The notes under the pieces: model-generated
Told to the model about the DNA's origin: nothing
Seen by the model: the letters and a program-made list of their open reading frames with translations, nothing else
Databases searched by the model: none
Made by a program: the position numbers and the translations under genes
Source: Candidatus Heimdallarchaeota archaeon
Lineage (GTDB): Archaea > Asgardarchaeota > Heimdallarchaeia > Heimdallarchaeales > Heimdallarchaeaceae
Reading direction: 5' to 3'
NCBI GenBank assembly: GCA_030668875.1
Contig: DAOVER010000026.1
Location: 1-41,221 of the forward strand
Length of the DNA stretch: 41,221 bases
Shown here: piece by piece, positions 26,388 to 34,919 of the stretch
Numbering within the stretch: position 1 is the stretch's first letter
How the letters are laid out: every line of letters starts with the position of its first letter

Positions 26388-28742
26388 ATGAGTTTAGAGG
26401 AAATTCGAACCCTCATTTTAGATGATAAGAGTAATGAAATTCGACTAAATAACATCAAAATCTATCAACATTTGATAACATTACTTAAGGATAAGGAAGA
26501 TTATATTAGAAAACAAGCTACTTCAATTGTATTTGGTTCCGATTTCATTCCATCAGATAAAATTATTGACGAGTATCTAAGTGATCCTGACCCCTTGCTT
26601 AAGGATATAATTATCAATAAACTTCATTTTTTTGTCCCAATATTATCAAAATATCTTACTCAAGATAAAAGTTTCAAACCAATTTCAGAAATCATCAATT
26701 CGTTGAAAACTAAAACCATCCATGATGCAATAGCGAAATCATATAAGATTACACCCGTACTTACATCCCTTACAGAGCTCTCGATTAGGCTATGTCATTC
26801 TTCACTTGCTCAACAAGAAGAAACTATAATCTCCTTTCAGTTAGTTACTGATCATGCAAAAGAAGTTAAGAAAATACTTGTTTTCGGATTAAAGCAATCA
26901 GAACCTATTTATTCAGAACTTGTTCTACTAACAGTCACTTTGTTTCCAGAATTAGCTACTTTGATAGAAAAACAAATACGAGATGTTGTAGTGAAATCTA
27001 ATTCAGAAGAGCAAGTAAAATATGCATCAATTGCTCTTATGAATTTGCAAGAACCGAAGAATGCAGATGTGCTCATTTCGCGATTATTGAACAAAGAAGA
27101 TTCTATTGATACTAGATTATCAATTATAGAATCACTTGGAAACTTAGGTAATCCAAAAGCGAGTCAAGTATTAATTGATCAATTCTCTAAAGGCAATTCT
27201 CTTGCTTATTATTCAACTCGATCTCTTGCAATGCTTGGAGATAGTGTTCTCCCTCTACTCGTAAAAGAATTGGAGTATGATAACAAAGTCCCTTATATTA
27301 TTGAAACAATGAAACGCATCGGAGAAACTAGTTACGGTTATTTAATGGACGCTCTCAATAAAGGAAAGAGAAATGTGAGAAAGAACGCAGCTCAATGTCT
27401 TACTTTAGTCATGAGCCAGAAATATGGGTATGAAGGAGCAATACGTTTACTTACTTCACAACTCGCAGGAAAAAACACTGCAATTTTGGAGTCAGTTACA
27501 CAAGCATTACTAACTTTAGGAACTCCTTCCATTAGGGTTTTAATCAAAGACTTGGCCGATGATGACCTAAAACTAAGGAAAAATGCATTTGAGGTTTTGC
27601 AATATTTCGGCTATGATAACATCGAACTCGCTTTAGATGGTTTATTGGAAACTGATATCACACTCGGAGTGAAACTTGGTATCGTACTTTACATGTACTA
27701 TCCTGAGGCGGAGATGCAAAAATTAGGTTATAGTTTTGCTATTAGCAAGAACAAGATACGTAGCAAAGACGATGTAACCTACGAACTAATTGCAAAAGGT
27801 TTAAAGGAACTTGATCCTGATATCCGTGAAAAATCATGTGAATTACTTTATTACTTTGGGACAAAAGCCGTTCCAACACTTTCATCAGTCTTATCAGATC
27901 CAAATATCCAAGTTAGAAGGAAAGCTGTGGCATCTCTTAGGAAACTAAAAAGCAAACGAGCTCTTATTACATTAATAAAAGGCGCTAAAGATAATGATGA
28001 TATCATCGCAGAAATATCTACTCGAGCATTGGGTGAACTGAAAGATCCCGGTGTAATTGATGTAATAGTAAACAATATGAAACGCTCAAAAACTTTGGTT
28101 AGAGATGCAGCTGTATATGCTGCTACACAAATAGGTTCCCCTATAGCAAAGAAGCTTTCAGCTCAGTTAAATGCAAGTAATCAGAATTTGGTTAAAGCAA
28201 CAATAGATGCTTTGAGTAAGATGGATAGTAAAACTTTGAGAGTTATGTTGTCAAATTTGCAAACAGCTGAAGAACGTTGGTTTTCAAATATGAAGAAGGT
28301 GGTTCAACAGATGGGTCATTCAGCGATTCCAACGTTACAATCCTTACATAAAAAAGCTAAAAATGTAAAGGTAAATGAAAGACTGCTTATTTTACTCTCG
28401 CTATGTAAAGATACTAATGTAATTCCCAGTTTGATTGAATTAATACTTGAAGATAACCAGAAAATAGGCATTGCAGGTCTAAATAATTTTGGAGAAGATG
28501 GTAAAGATAAAATCGTAGAAGTGTTGCTAGATGCATCTACCAAAACTAGAAAACTATTCATTGAAAAATCTAAAGGATTGGAAGGTGAGCTAACTGTAGC
28601 TTTAATCTCTGCATTTGGACAAGAGAAAAAACTGAAATCTCTAGTTAATCCAATGTTTAAAGTTCACAATAGATCTGTCAGAAAATACTGTCAAACTAAA
28701 AATATGAAATATGAAGATTTCATAGAAAATTGTAAAAAATGA
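26388..28742 (+). CDS. HEAT-repeat scaffold protein
   Basis: A 784-residue alpha-helical solenoid. HEAT/PBS-lyase-like repeats are clearest from about residue 225 on: 'SIIESLGNLGNPKASQVLID', 'LADDDLKLRKNAFEVLQYFG', 'LSDPNIQVRRKAVASLRKLK' and 'STRALGELKDPGVIDVIVNN'. More divergent ones lie at both ends. No enzyme motif is seen. A GAGGGG element about 8 bases upstream supports the ATG. HEAT solenoids commonly act as protein-binding platforms, including regulators of small GTPases. Because the gene directly follows the Rab-like GTPase, an effector, GEF or GAP-like role is a testable inference. The gene ends a few bases before the convergent Rossmann-type gene. Confidence 0.85.
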   Translation: MSLEEIRTLILDDKSNEIRLNNIKIYQHLITLLKDKEDYIRKQATSIVFGSDFIPSDKIIDEYLSDPDPLLKDIIINKLHFFVPILSKYLTQDKSFKPISEIINSLKTKTIHDAIAKSYKITPVLTSLTELSIRLCHSSLAQQEETIISFQLVTDHAKEVKKILVFGLKQSEPIYSELVLLTVTLFPELATLIEKQIRDVVVKSNSEEQVKYASIALMNLQEPKNADVLISRLLNKEDSIDTRLSIIESLGNLGNPKASQVLIDQFSKGNSLAYYSTRSLAMLGDSVLPLLVKELEYDNKVPYIIETMKRIGETSYGYLMDALNKGKRNVRKNAAQCLTLVMSQKYGYEGAIRLLTSQLAGKNTAILESVTQALLTLGTPSIRVLIKDLADDDLKLRKNAFEVLQYFGYDNIELALDGLLETDITLGVKLGIVLYMYYPEAEMQKLGYSFAISKNKIRSKDDVTYELIAKGLKELDPDIREKSCELLYYFGTKAVPTLSSVLSDPNIQVRRKAVASLRKLKSKRALITLIKGAKDNDDIIAEISTRALGELKDPGVIDVIVNNMKRSKTLVRDAAVYAATQIGSPIAKKLSAQLNASNQNLVKATIDALSKMDSKTLRVMLSNLQTAEERWFSNMKKVVQQMGHSAIPTLQSLHKKAKNVKVNERLLILLSLCKDTNVIPSLIELILEDNQKIGIAGLNNFGEDGKDKIVEVLLDASTKTRKLFIEKSKGLEGELTVALISAFGQEKKLKSLVNPMFKVHNRSVRKYCQTKNMKYEDFIENCKK

Positions 28743-28754
28743 CTCTGCTCTAGA

Positions 28755-29828
28755 TCAATAATTTAAAACGGATTCAATAGTTAACTCGTCTGTGTTGCCT
28801 TTTTCTTGTTTTGAAATTATTTTGCTTAAATTATTTGATAAAACAGGAGATAAAGAAAATTCATATTGGAGAGGTAGTAAAAACTGTACAAGTTTTGTGT
28901 TAGTACATCTCTTAATGCTTTCATCAGACAACTCAGGATTTTTGACATTTGCGAATATTTCATCAACTATTTCCAAAGTATCAATATGAGGGAAAATGGA
29001 ATTAAACAATACTTTAGTCTTATTTGTAGCTTCCTCATGGTTAAAATCACTAAATAGTTGAAATATATGGAAGTAACCCGCTTCTTCTAACCACATAAAC
29101 GATTTAGTATCCACATCATAAAGGCTTATACGTGGAAATTTCTCGATAATGGGTGTTGATACCTTAAATCCTTTCATCTCTTGAAAGGAGTTATTTGGTA
29201 AAAGATCAGCTGATGTAGAAATGATGAGATTTTTAGCATTGTATGTATAATCGTTTGTAATAATGCTATTGTCAGATTCTTCATATTTAAACTCGTTAGA
29301 CTCGCTAATAATGTGGACATTATTTTCCTCAGCGATTTTACTATATGTATCTATGAGGGTATGAATATCAGAACATGCAAATGAATCAGATATTTCAGTC
29401 AGAAAAACTTCATTTTCTCTATTTATGAAAGAGTAATTCCTAGCTATGTCTTCAGTTGCATAATTGTTGTGCTTAATATTTGTATCTGCTATTTTTGTGA
29501 GAACTTCATCCATCAAATCAAATGATTTTTTGGTTCGGAATAGAAGTGCTAAGGGATTTTTTGAGAGTTCAAACTGAGATGTGATAGAGTGCAGATCTTC
29601 TAATAATAATCCGGATTTTGAAAATGCTTTGGCCATCTGTGAACTCGGTAGTTCAGTAACTGGAAGTAGAATACTTGGTGTTAAGAATGAAAACGTATCT
29701 TTCCTATCTTCTCTCTGTAATAGTGTTATATCCTCATCTGGATTGTTTAATGAAATATAATAAGCAAGAGCTGATGCAGATAATCCATCACCTTCTATTA
29801 GAATATCTGTACTGTACATTCCACTCAT
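28755..29828 (-). CDS. Divergent FAD/NAD Rossmann-type oxidoreductase-like protein
   Basis: A 357-residue protein with an N-terminal dinucleotide-binding turn 'ILIEGDGLSASALAYY' (a GxGxxA/S form) and a charged end to the second strand ('DITLLQRED'). A later strand 'KNLIISTSADLLP' resembles the second FAD-contacting segment of DAO- or GlcD-like flavoproteins. The rest is poorly conserved and I see no catalytic motif. It may be a degenerate flavoprotein. It is transcribed divergently from the TIGR04076-like gene; both starts lie 25 bases from the centre of one shared TATA box, so the mRNA should be leaderless. An ATG three codons later is possible but fits the promoter less well. Confidence 0.6.
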   Translation of the reverse strand: MSGMYSTDILIEGDGLSASALAYYISLNNPDEDITLLQREDRKDTFSFLTPSILLPVTELPSSQMAKAFSKSGLLLEDLHSITSQFELSKNPLALLFRTKKSFDLMDEVLTKIADTNIKHNNYATEDIARNYSFINRENEVFLTEISDSFACSDIHTLIDTYSKIAEENNVHIISESNEFKYEESDNSIITNDYTYNAKNLIISTSADLLPNNSFQEMKGFKVSTPIIEKFPRISLYDVDTKSFMWLEEAGYFHIFQLFSDFNHEEATNKTKVLFNSIFPHIDTLEIVDEIFANVKNPELSDESIKRCTNTKLVQFLLPLQYEFSLSPVLSNNLSKIISKQEKGNTDELTIESVLNY

Positions 29829-29830
29829 AC

Positions 29831-29848
29831 GGTATTATTAGGAATACC
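29831..29848. promoter_or_regulatory. Inverted repeat in the divergent promoter
   Basis: GGTATT-ATTAGG-AATACC, with perfect 6-base arms. It lies between the shared TATA box and the minus-strand start codon, where a bound protein would block minus-strand transcription. This is a candidate operator. Confidence 0.45.
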
Positions 29849-29860
29849 TATATAAATTTA
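29849..29860. promoter_or_regulatory. Symmetric TATA box serving two divergent leaderless genes
   Basis: TATATAAATTTA is TATA-like on both strands. Its centre near 29853 is 25 bases from the ATG at 29828 (minus) and 25 from the ATG at 29878 (plus), the standard archaeal TATA-to-start distance in each direction. Confidence 0.55.
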
Positions 29861-29877
29861 GAACATTATTTACAGAT

Positions 29878-30147
29878 ATGGCTCATGATATAATTCTAAA
29901 GGTTATCAAACAAGAAGGTAATTGTGCAGCAGGTCACAATGTAGGCGATGAAATCACAATTAGCTTCGAAAAGAATGAAATTAAAGGTAAAATATGCCTT
30001 CACGCACTTTATTCCGTTTTACCTAAAGTGTTTGCAATGGCTTACGGGGCAGAATTTCCTTGGCTAGAAGATGCTGATGTATCAACTCATGCGTGTCCAG
30101 ACGCACACAATCCATTAACCTATCAAGTTACAAGAATTCGAAAATAA
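29878..30147 (+). CDS. TIGR04076-like small protein
   Basis: An 89-residue protein that matches from memory the TIGR04076 family of short archaeal and bacterial proteins of unknown function. It has an N-terminal 'KVIKQEGNCAAGHNVGDE', a central 'CLHALYSVLPKVFAMAYGAEFPWL', and an end with 'HACPDAHNPLTYQVTRI'. Three cysteines (near residues 15, 40 and 73) could bind metal or react; the family's chemistry is not known to me. The start lies at the expected leaderless position. A T-rich terminator follows. The divergent arrangement with a Rossmann-type protein may mean shared control. Confidence 0.75.
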   Translation: MAHDIILKVIKQEGNCAAGHNVGDEITISFEKNEIKGKICLHALYSVLPKVFAMAYGAEFPWLEDADVSTHACPDAHNPLTYQVTRIRK

Positions 30148-30148
30148 C

Positions 30149-30168
30149 TTTTCCTTTTTTTTGCTTTT
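30149..30168 (+). terminator. T-rich terminator
   Basis: 'cttttcctttttttt' begins one base after the TIGR04076-like stop codon, a typical archaeal U-tract terminator. Confidence 0.55.
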
Positions 30169-30232
30169 ATATAGTCAAAGCTGATATATATTTTAGTTTA
30201 TCTTAAGCTATTTACATTCAAAGGTAAAGAAA

Positions 30233-31102
30233 TTGAGCAATAAATCTATTCTAGTGGAGCAGGATGGCAATTTTACAGTAAAGCAGTTTCACAACTTTGT
30301 TCAAGGAGTGAAACTGTACTTTGGAGATAACAAAGATTTAGTACATTTTATAAATGACATGATTCTCAATGAAAAATGCTGGAAAAAGATTTTTCAAGAT
30401 AGTGAATATGCAGAAGAAATAATCTTTAACAGAGATATTAATAGTTCAAAGGAATCAAATAAACAACAGGAAGAAAAGAAATTAATTGGATATTTTAGGG
30501 AATATTTTGAAGATCTTATCACTTCTAAAGTTACAAATCTAGAGAAACATCTTATTAAGCATTATACCAGGAAAAATTCGAAAAATGAAGAGAAATATAT
30601 ATTCAAAAATGAAGTAGATGCTTTTGTAAGTAACTTAATAGGTAGATTAGGGATTCATCAACCAAATTTCACAAGCAAATATAGTGAACCGTACCAGAAA
30701 GCTTTTCTTCTAAATAATCTTGAATATGACCAAATCTATAGACCCTCAGAAAAATTTTTATCCGAACTAAAGAAAAATGGTGCAAATTTAATAGTGTTAT
30801 TGAATGGGATATCTAAACATACAACTAAAGCAGGTTTTGACGATATTATAATCTGGAAACAATCTGATAAAGAATGTATCGATGTAAGAATTATTCAAAT
30901 GAAAAGCGGATCTCATCTAAATCTTAAAGGATCCTGGAACCCATTATATAACCATTATTCGAAATCTAGTTCTCTTGTTAGGTATAGAACATCAAAAAAA
31001 AGCAACTTTCTAGATGCGAAGATGAGAAATTGTTTCAGAAGACTGTTGAATTCAGAAATATCTCCTATTAGAAAAGAAATAACAAAAAAAATAATGGTTT
31101 GA
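30233..31102 (+). CDS. Putative PD-(D/E)XK-like nuclease, first gene of a two-gene cassette
   Basis: I do not recognise the family. This 289-residue protein has a helical, charged N-terminal half. In the C-terminal third it has 'AGFDDIIIW' (Asp203, Asp204), followed about 18 residues later by 'IIQMKSGSH' (Gln222, Lys224). The order strand-Asp, then strand-(E/Q)xK is the core of PD-(D/E)XK nucleases, with Gln in place of the usual Glu/Asp, a variant known in some restriction-type enzymes. The TTG start has a GGT element 7 bases upstream, and a TATA-like 'tatatatt' lies near 30184. Its stop overlaps the next gene's TTG start (TTGA). A restriction or defence role is inferred from the motif and the isolated, very AT-rich two-gene layout. 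Confidence 0.55.
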   Translation: MSNKSILVEQDGNFTVKQFHNFVQGVKLYFGDNKDLVHFINDMILNEKCWKKIFQDSEYAEEIIFNRDINSSKESNKQQEEKKLIGYFREYFEDLITSKVTNLEKHLIKHYTRKNSKNEEKYIFKNEVDAFVSNLIGRLGIHQPNFTSKYSEPYQKAFLLNNLEYDQIYRPSEKFLSELKKNGANLIVLLNGISKHTTKAGFDDIIIWKQSDKECIDVRIIQMKSGSHLNLKGSWNPLYNHYSKSSSLVRYRTSKKSNFLDAKMRNCFRRLLNSEISPIRKEITKKIMV

Positions 31103-32745
31103 AGAATTTTATTGAACTTATTCTTAAGAAATATAGTTTCTATACTGAATGTGTGGGCGGAGGATTTTGGAGTAACTTTACAAAAAGTGCAGGTTGGACA
31201 CTAGAAAAACTTATCATAGATTTGAAGAAACAATATCCTGATATCTTGAAACGCCCGCTTCAAGATTATTTAAATGCAATAGTCAAGCAGAATCAATTTG
31301 TAGACTTAATTCAAAATGGTTGCACGCAGATTATTTCTCTGAATAAGAACAAACATTGGGAAATCTCATACACATATACATCTGAATCATTGTTTGAAAT
31401 TAAAATAAGAAATGAATTATGGAGTAAGAGAGTCAAATTTTCTGGGGAATATTTTCTACCTTGTTCCTTCAATAGAGTGGATGAACAGAACAAGAATATT
31501 TACATAAAACTCAAAGGATTTCCCCTATCGAAATCAGCAAGCAATATTAATGAAGCAATATGCAATTACTTGAATGATGTAATTAATAAAATCTGTTTCT
31601 CATTTCCAATCTCAGAACAACTTTATTGTGACATTCAAAATGATCCAAAATTACTATTATCTCAAATCAATAAAATCCATAAGAAAATCTATAGAGAATT
31701 CATCCTTTATATGCCTGAAATAAAAGATATTTTGGGTCCAAATGGATTTACTACAGTCTTATATACACTGTCTGAAGATTTAGATTTTAAGGAATATATT
31801 GATGCGATCTTCAATCTCTGGTCAGTTAAACCATATGATGTGGTTCTTCACATGATACACCCAAGTAAACATGTACTATCTGATTTTTACAGCAAAACTC
31901 AAGAAAAACTTCTAGGTGATATAACCAAACTTGAACATAAAATGCTAAGATTAGTATTGGAGTTTTTTACTTCAGATAATTTGAGAAAAAAGAGTAAAAA
32001 TTTTTTTGTGAATATTTTTGATAACGACTTTCTACTAGGAATGTATATATGGAAATTTGCTGATGAGCCCTTTTCATTACCATGTATAGGAAGATGGAAA
32101 CGATTTGATAATATCGGTTTTACATTTTTCAATGAACAAAATGAGCTAATAAGGATGCCTTGGGGAAGTGGAAAATACAAGGGAGGAAAGCCTTCCATAT
32201 TTTTCTTTTCTGTTGATTTCAAAAAATGGAGAAAAACTGGGAGAACTATAACAGATTTACAGTTCCCATTTAGGTCCCCTAGACTATCAAAAAATAGGAT
32301 TCAAATTAAGTTTACAAGTAATATGCAAATTCTAAATCACTGGAAGATTCTTCTTAAAACTGCAGGTATAGACAAGAAATTAATATCCTGTTTAAAACCT
32401 GAAGCTTCTCTGACTCAATCAAATGAAATGTTTCATCTCATGGTTATTATCATGAATCTATATCAGAAAAACTGGGACTTGTTTTTCAAAACTATGTGGA
32501 ATACAAAGAAATTAAATCCGAGTATCGATAATGTATCAGCAGATGTTAATATTGAAAATGAACAAATATATTATACTAACCCGATTACTAAGGAGAAAAT
32601 CAAAGTTCATGTAGCAATGTGTAAAATCTACAAAAAACCTCGAGGATATGAAGTAATTCATAAACATTATCTACCCATCTCTGGTAGTTATTTTGGACGG
32701 TACATAAATAGGTTGAATTATGAGTTTTCAAAAATTGAAATGTGA
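31099..32745 (+). CDS. Unknown 548-residue protein coupled to the nuclease-like gene
   Basis: I do not recognise this protein. It is lysine- and aromatic-rich, has no signal peptide or membrane helix, and shows no ATPase, helicase, methyltransferase or zinc motif. Positively charged stretches such as 'FKKWRKTGRTITDLQF' and 'RSPRLSKNRIQIKF' could contact nucleic acid. The TTGA overlap with the preceding gene means the two proteins are made together, so this may be the recognition or regulatory partner of the nuclease candidate. No better start is visible close by, and the TTG has no clear Shine-Dalgarno element, which fits translation by coupling. A T-tract follows the stop by about 20 bases. 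Confidence 0.6.
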   Translation: MKNFIELILKKYSFYTECVGGGFWSNFTKSAGWTLEKLIIDLKKQYPDILKRPLQDYLNAIVKQNQFVDLIQNGCTQIISLNKNKHWEISYTYTSESLFEIKIRNELWSKRVKFSGEYFLPCSFNRVDEQNKNIYIKLKGFPLSKSASNINEAICNYLNDVINKICFSFPISEQLYCDIQNDPKLLLSQINKIHKKIYREFILYMPEIKDILGPNGFTTVLYTLSEDLDFKEYIDAIFNLWSVKPYDVVLHMIHPSKHVLSDFYSKTQEKLLGDITKLEHKMLRLVLEFFTSDNLRKKSKNFFVNIFDNDFLLGMYIWKFADEPFSLPCIGRWKRFDNIGFTFFNEQNELIRMPWGSGKYKGGKPSIFFFSVDFKKWRKTGRTITDLQFPFRSPRLSKNRIQIKFTSNMQILNHWKILLKTAGIDKKLISCLKPEASLTQSNEMFHLMVIIMNLYQKNWDLFFKTMWNTKKLNPSIDNVSADVNIENEQIYYTNPITKEKIKVHVAMCKIYKKPRGYEVIHKHYLPISGSYFGRYINRLNYEFSKIEM

Positions 32746-32763
32746 ATCGAAATGGAATTGGAG

Positions 32764-32775
32764 TTCTTTTTTTTT
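32764..32775 (+). terminator. T-tract after the two-gene cassette
   Basis: A nearly uninterrupted run of T (with one c) shortly after the 548-residue gene, between convergent genes. It is a likely terminator. Confidence 0.5.
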
Positions 32776-32866
32776 ATTCACATTTTCTGAATTCAAAATG
32801 TACCAATACTCATTCTTGGAGCCCTCTTGTTTATGAAGTAAAAAGAATAAGAAAAAAGTAGAATAG

Positions 32867-33799
32867 TTAACCTATTACTAAGAAAACTATCTTGTCGACA
32901 ATAAAGAGTAATAAGAAAACTAGGAAGACAATTAGAAGTATTTCTTTTGTAGTATAAGCCCACTCGGGACTCTGGTTTATCAAGATTGCAACAGCTAAGA
33001 ACAGCACTAATGCTATTATTAAACATCCTATAATTATACTTGCCAAATACTCTAAACCGAGAAACACAGCTATCCCTCCCCCTGTGAGTAGACAAAACAG
33101 AAAGAACGATCCTATCGCAGCAGCAGGCTTAACTCCAAATTTTACAGCCAATGTTCTAACTCCAGCTTCCCTATCTCCTTCAACATCTGGTAGTCCCTTT
33201 ATTACTTCTCTACCGATATTTCCTAGACCTGCTGCAGCCCCTACTATTATGGGTACAAATTGGAAGTCTCCACCATATACTAAAAATGAGTGTAATGCAC
33301 CATAAGCAAACAGAGCAGTAACATTTATTCCTATTGTGGCATTCCCCCAAATTCCACGTTTTTTTAGTTTAAAGTCATAGAGGTCAAGGGACCCTCCAAA
33401 TATTATTGCTGTTAATACACTCAAACCATATAGATCGTTTCTTACATCTATTACAACAGCTGTAATTAGTGCAAGAATTGCAACAATTACTCCATAAATA
33501 TAAGCTGCTTTAATAGATATTTTTCCAGAAGGTATAGGTCTATGAGGGGCATTAATTTTATCTTCTTCTTTATCAGCTATATCATTGAAAATCATAGCTT
33601 GACAGGAAACAAGTGCTGCTGCTAGTACTACCAGACCTAAACTAAGATAGTCTATGTCTGATGCAGTAATAGTATCGGCATCAAATGAAAGCACTAATCC
33701 GAATGCTGCTGCAGCTCCTGATACAATTCCATTAACTATTCTCAAAATAGTAAAATAGGAGAGCACAATTTGTCCTTTTGAAAATTGGGTTTTAGACAT
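32867..33799 (-). CDS. UbiA-family prenyltransferase, probably digeranylgeranylglyceryl phosphate synthase
   Basis: An integral-membrane prenyltransferase of 310 residues with about eight or nine helices. Both aspartate-rich Mg-binding motifs are present: 'NDIADKEED' (Asn72 to Asp80), running into 'KINAPHRPIPSG' as in archaeal enzymes, and 'DVEGD' (205-209) before 'REAGVRTLAVKFG'. The archaeal DGGGP synthase adds the second geranylgeranyl chain to glycerol phosphate in ether-lipid synthesis, and the first motif plus RPIPSG is typical of it. Other archaeal UbiA members (for quinone or haem side chains) cannot be excluded. A TATA box 28 bases before the ATG predicts a leaderless mRNA, so the gene probably has its own promoter at the end of the RadA gene run. 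Confidence 0.85.
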   Translation of the reverse strand: MSKTQFSKGQIVLSYFTILRIVNGIVSGAAAAFGLVLSFDADTITASDIDYLSLGLVVLAAALVSCQAMIFNDIADKEEDKINAPHRPIPSGKISIKAAYIYGVIVAILALITAVVIDVRNDLYGLSVLTAIIFGGSLDLYDFKLKKRGIWGNATIGINVTALFAYGALHSFLVYGGDFQFVPIIVGAAAGLGNIGREVIKGLPDVEGDREAGVRTLAVKFGVKPAAAIGSFFLFCLLTGGGIAVFLGLEYLASIIIGCLIIALVLFLAVAILINQSPEWAYTTKEILLIVFLVFLLLFIVDKIVFLVIG

Positions 33800-33822
33800 G
33801 ATGCTTTCATATCATCAAGTCA

Positions 33823-33831
33823 GATATAAAA
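33823..33831 (-). promoter_or_regulatory. TATA box of the UbiA prenyltransferase gene
   Basis: 'ttttatatc' on the minus strand, centre 28 bases before the ATG at 33799. The transcript start should nearly coincide with the start codon. Confidence 0.55.
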
Positions 33832-33847
33832 TTTACCTAGTAATCTT

Positions 33848-34021
33848 TTAGTCAACTAATTTTATTGAGAGTTCTATCTCTCTCAGATCTTCTTCTTCAA
33901 CACCTTTAAGAGTACTAATTAACGCTAGGTTTAATTTCTCAAATAGTTGTTTAATATAATTGTTCAAAGGTACTTTTTCATTATTAATTTTCAATAGAAT
34001 CCTATCTGTCACATATATCAC
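33848..34021 (-). CDS. Small 57-residue conserved-looking protein
   Basis: A short frame starts at a GTG and reads MIYVTDRILLKINN, then 'EKVPLNNYIKQLFEKLNLAL', 'ISTLKGVEEEDLREIE' and 'LSIKLVD'. The layout (strand with an Asn-turn, 'VPLNxxI', helix, 'STLKGV', acidic stretch, final 'EIELSI' strand) recalls short archaeal proteins I remember as having 'NGxxVPLNxFV...SLKGV...EIEI'. I cannot name a function. It follows the coiled-coil winged-helix gene by 32 bases on the same strand. Codon use looks like that of the neighbours. Without a database match it remains a moderate call. Confidence 0.5.
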   Translation of the reverse strand: MIYVTDRILLKINNEKVPLNNYIKQLFEKLNLALISTLKGVEEEDLREIELSIKLVD

Positions 34022-34053
34022 TAAGAGAAATAAAAAAAGAGTGTAATAAAAAG

Positions 34054-34851
34054 TTATTTTAGCTTGATAGTTGGATTGGGGTCATCTTTTCCATGCATTT
34101 CGATTTCAACAAGCCCTGCAGATTCTAGCATTTGTACATATTTTAGAATTGCATGTGTTGATGAACCGGTAGACATAGCTAATCTTTTTAGTTCAATTAC
34201 TTTGTATTTTTCAAGAGTTCCAAGCCAGCTATAGGATGGATCATTTTCTGCAATAATCGTAAATCTTCTAACAGCTTCCTCTTTGTCTTTTAATTGATCT
34301 TTTATTTGCTCTAATCTTGAAGATTCAGCTAGAAACTCATTATGTCGATTCTCAAATGTTGCTTTCTCATCTTTAATTTGTTCTATTTGAGCTTCAAGTT
34401 CAGTTTTAGCACTTTCAATCTCATTTAAATTTTCTCGTAGCTTGTCTATTGTGTGCTGATTTTCTTGAACTTCATCTTTATCAGTTTCTAATTCTCTCTT
34501 GAAATTTCCAATTTCTGTTTCTTTCTGCAACAAGTCATTTTTTAATTGTTGGATTTCATTTTGACTATCTTCTTTTTCTGTTTGAAATTCAGAAATTTGT
34601 TGATTTAGAGCTGATATCTCCGATTCTAGATCTATTTTTGCAGTTTCTAATTCCCCAAGAACAGCTGATTTTCCTTTAATGTCAGTTAGCTCTTCAATAA
34701 GTGAATTATTTTTAGTTTCTAATTCTGCTCCTTTTGATTCAAGTTCTTCTATCTTTTTCTCAAGATTTCGAACTGTATTCTCTAGTTCTGTAATTTTAAT
34801 TGCATCGCTAACTGATATAATTCCATTTTCTTCTGTCAAATAAATCACCAT
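34054..34851 (-). CDS. Coiled-coil protein with C-terminal winged-helix domain
   Basis: A 265-residue protein. Residues about 18-185 are a nearly unbroken heptad coiled coil ('ITELENTVRNLEKKIEEL' and onward, rich in Glu/Lys/Leu/Ile). The last 75 residues form a winged-helix-like module. It has 'EKYKVIELKRLAMSTG' and 'ILKYVQMLESAGLVEIE', the pattern of a recognition helix followed by a wing. It should be an extended dimer with DNA- or protein-binding heads. The gene lies 68 bases after RadA on the same strand, so a role with recombination or chromosome handling is possible but only inferred. The ATG has no clear Shine-Dalgarno; a TTG four codons on follows GGTGA and is an alternative. Confidence 0.75.
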   Translation of the reverse strand: MVIYLTEENGIISVSDAIKITELENTVRNLEKKIEELESKGAELETKNNSLIEELTDIKGKSAVLGELETAKIDLESEISALNQQISEFQTEKEDSQNEIQQLKNDLLQKETEIGNFKRELETDKDEVQENQHTIDKLRENLNEIESAKTELEAQIEQIKDEKATFENRHNEFLAESSRLEQIKDQLKDKEEAVRRFTIIAENDPSYSWLGTLEKYKVIELKRLAMSTGSSTHAILKYVQMLESAGLVEIEMHGKDDPNPTIKLK

Positions 34852-34919
34852 AGGCTATTGAATGAATCTTATTTCTAACAAAAATATCTGATTTGAATTA
34901 CTTAAACCTTGTGACTTTC

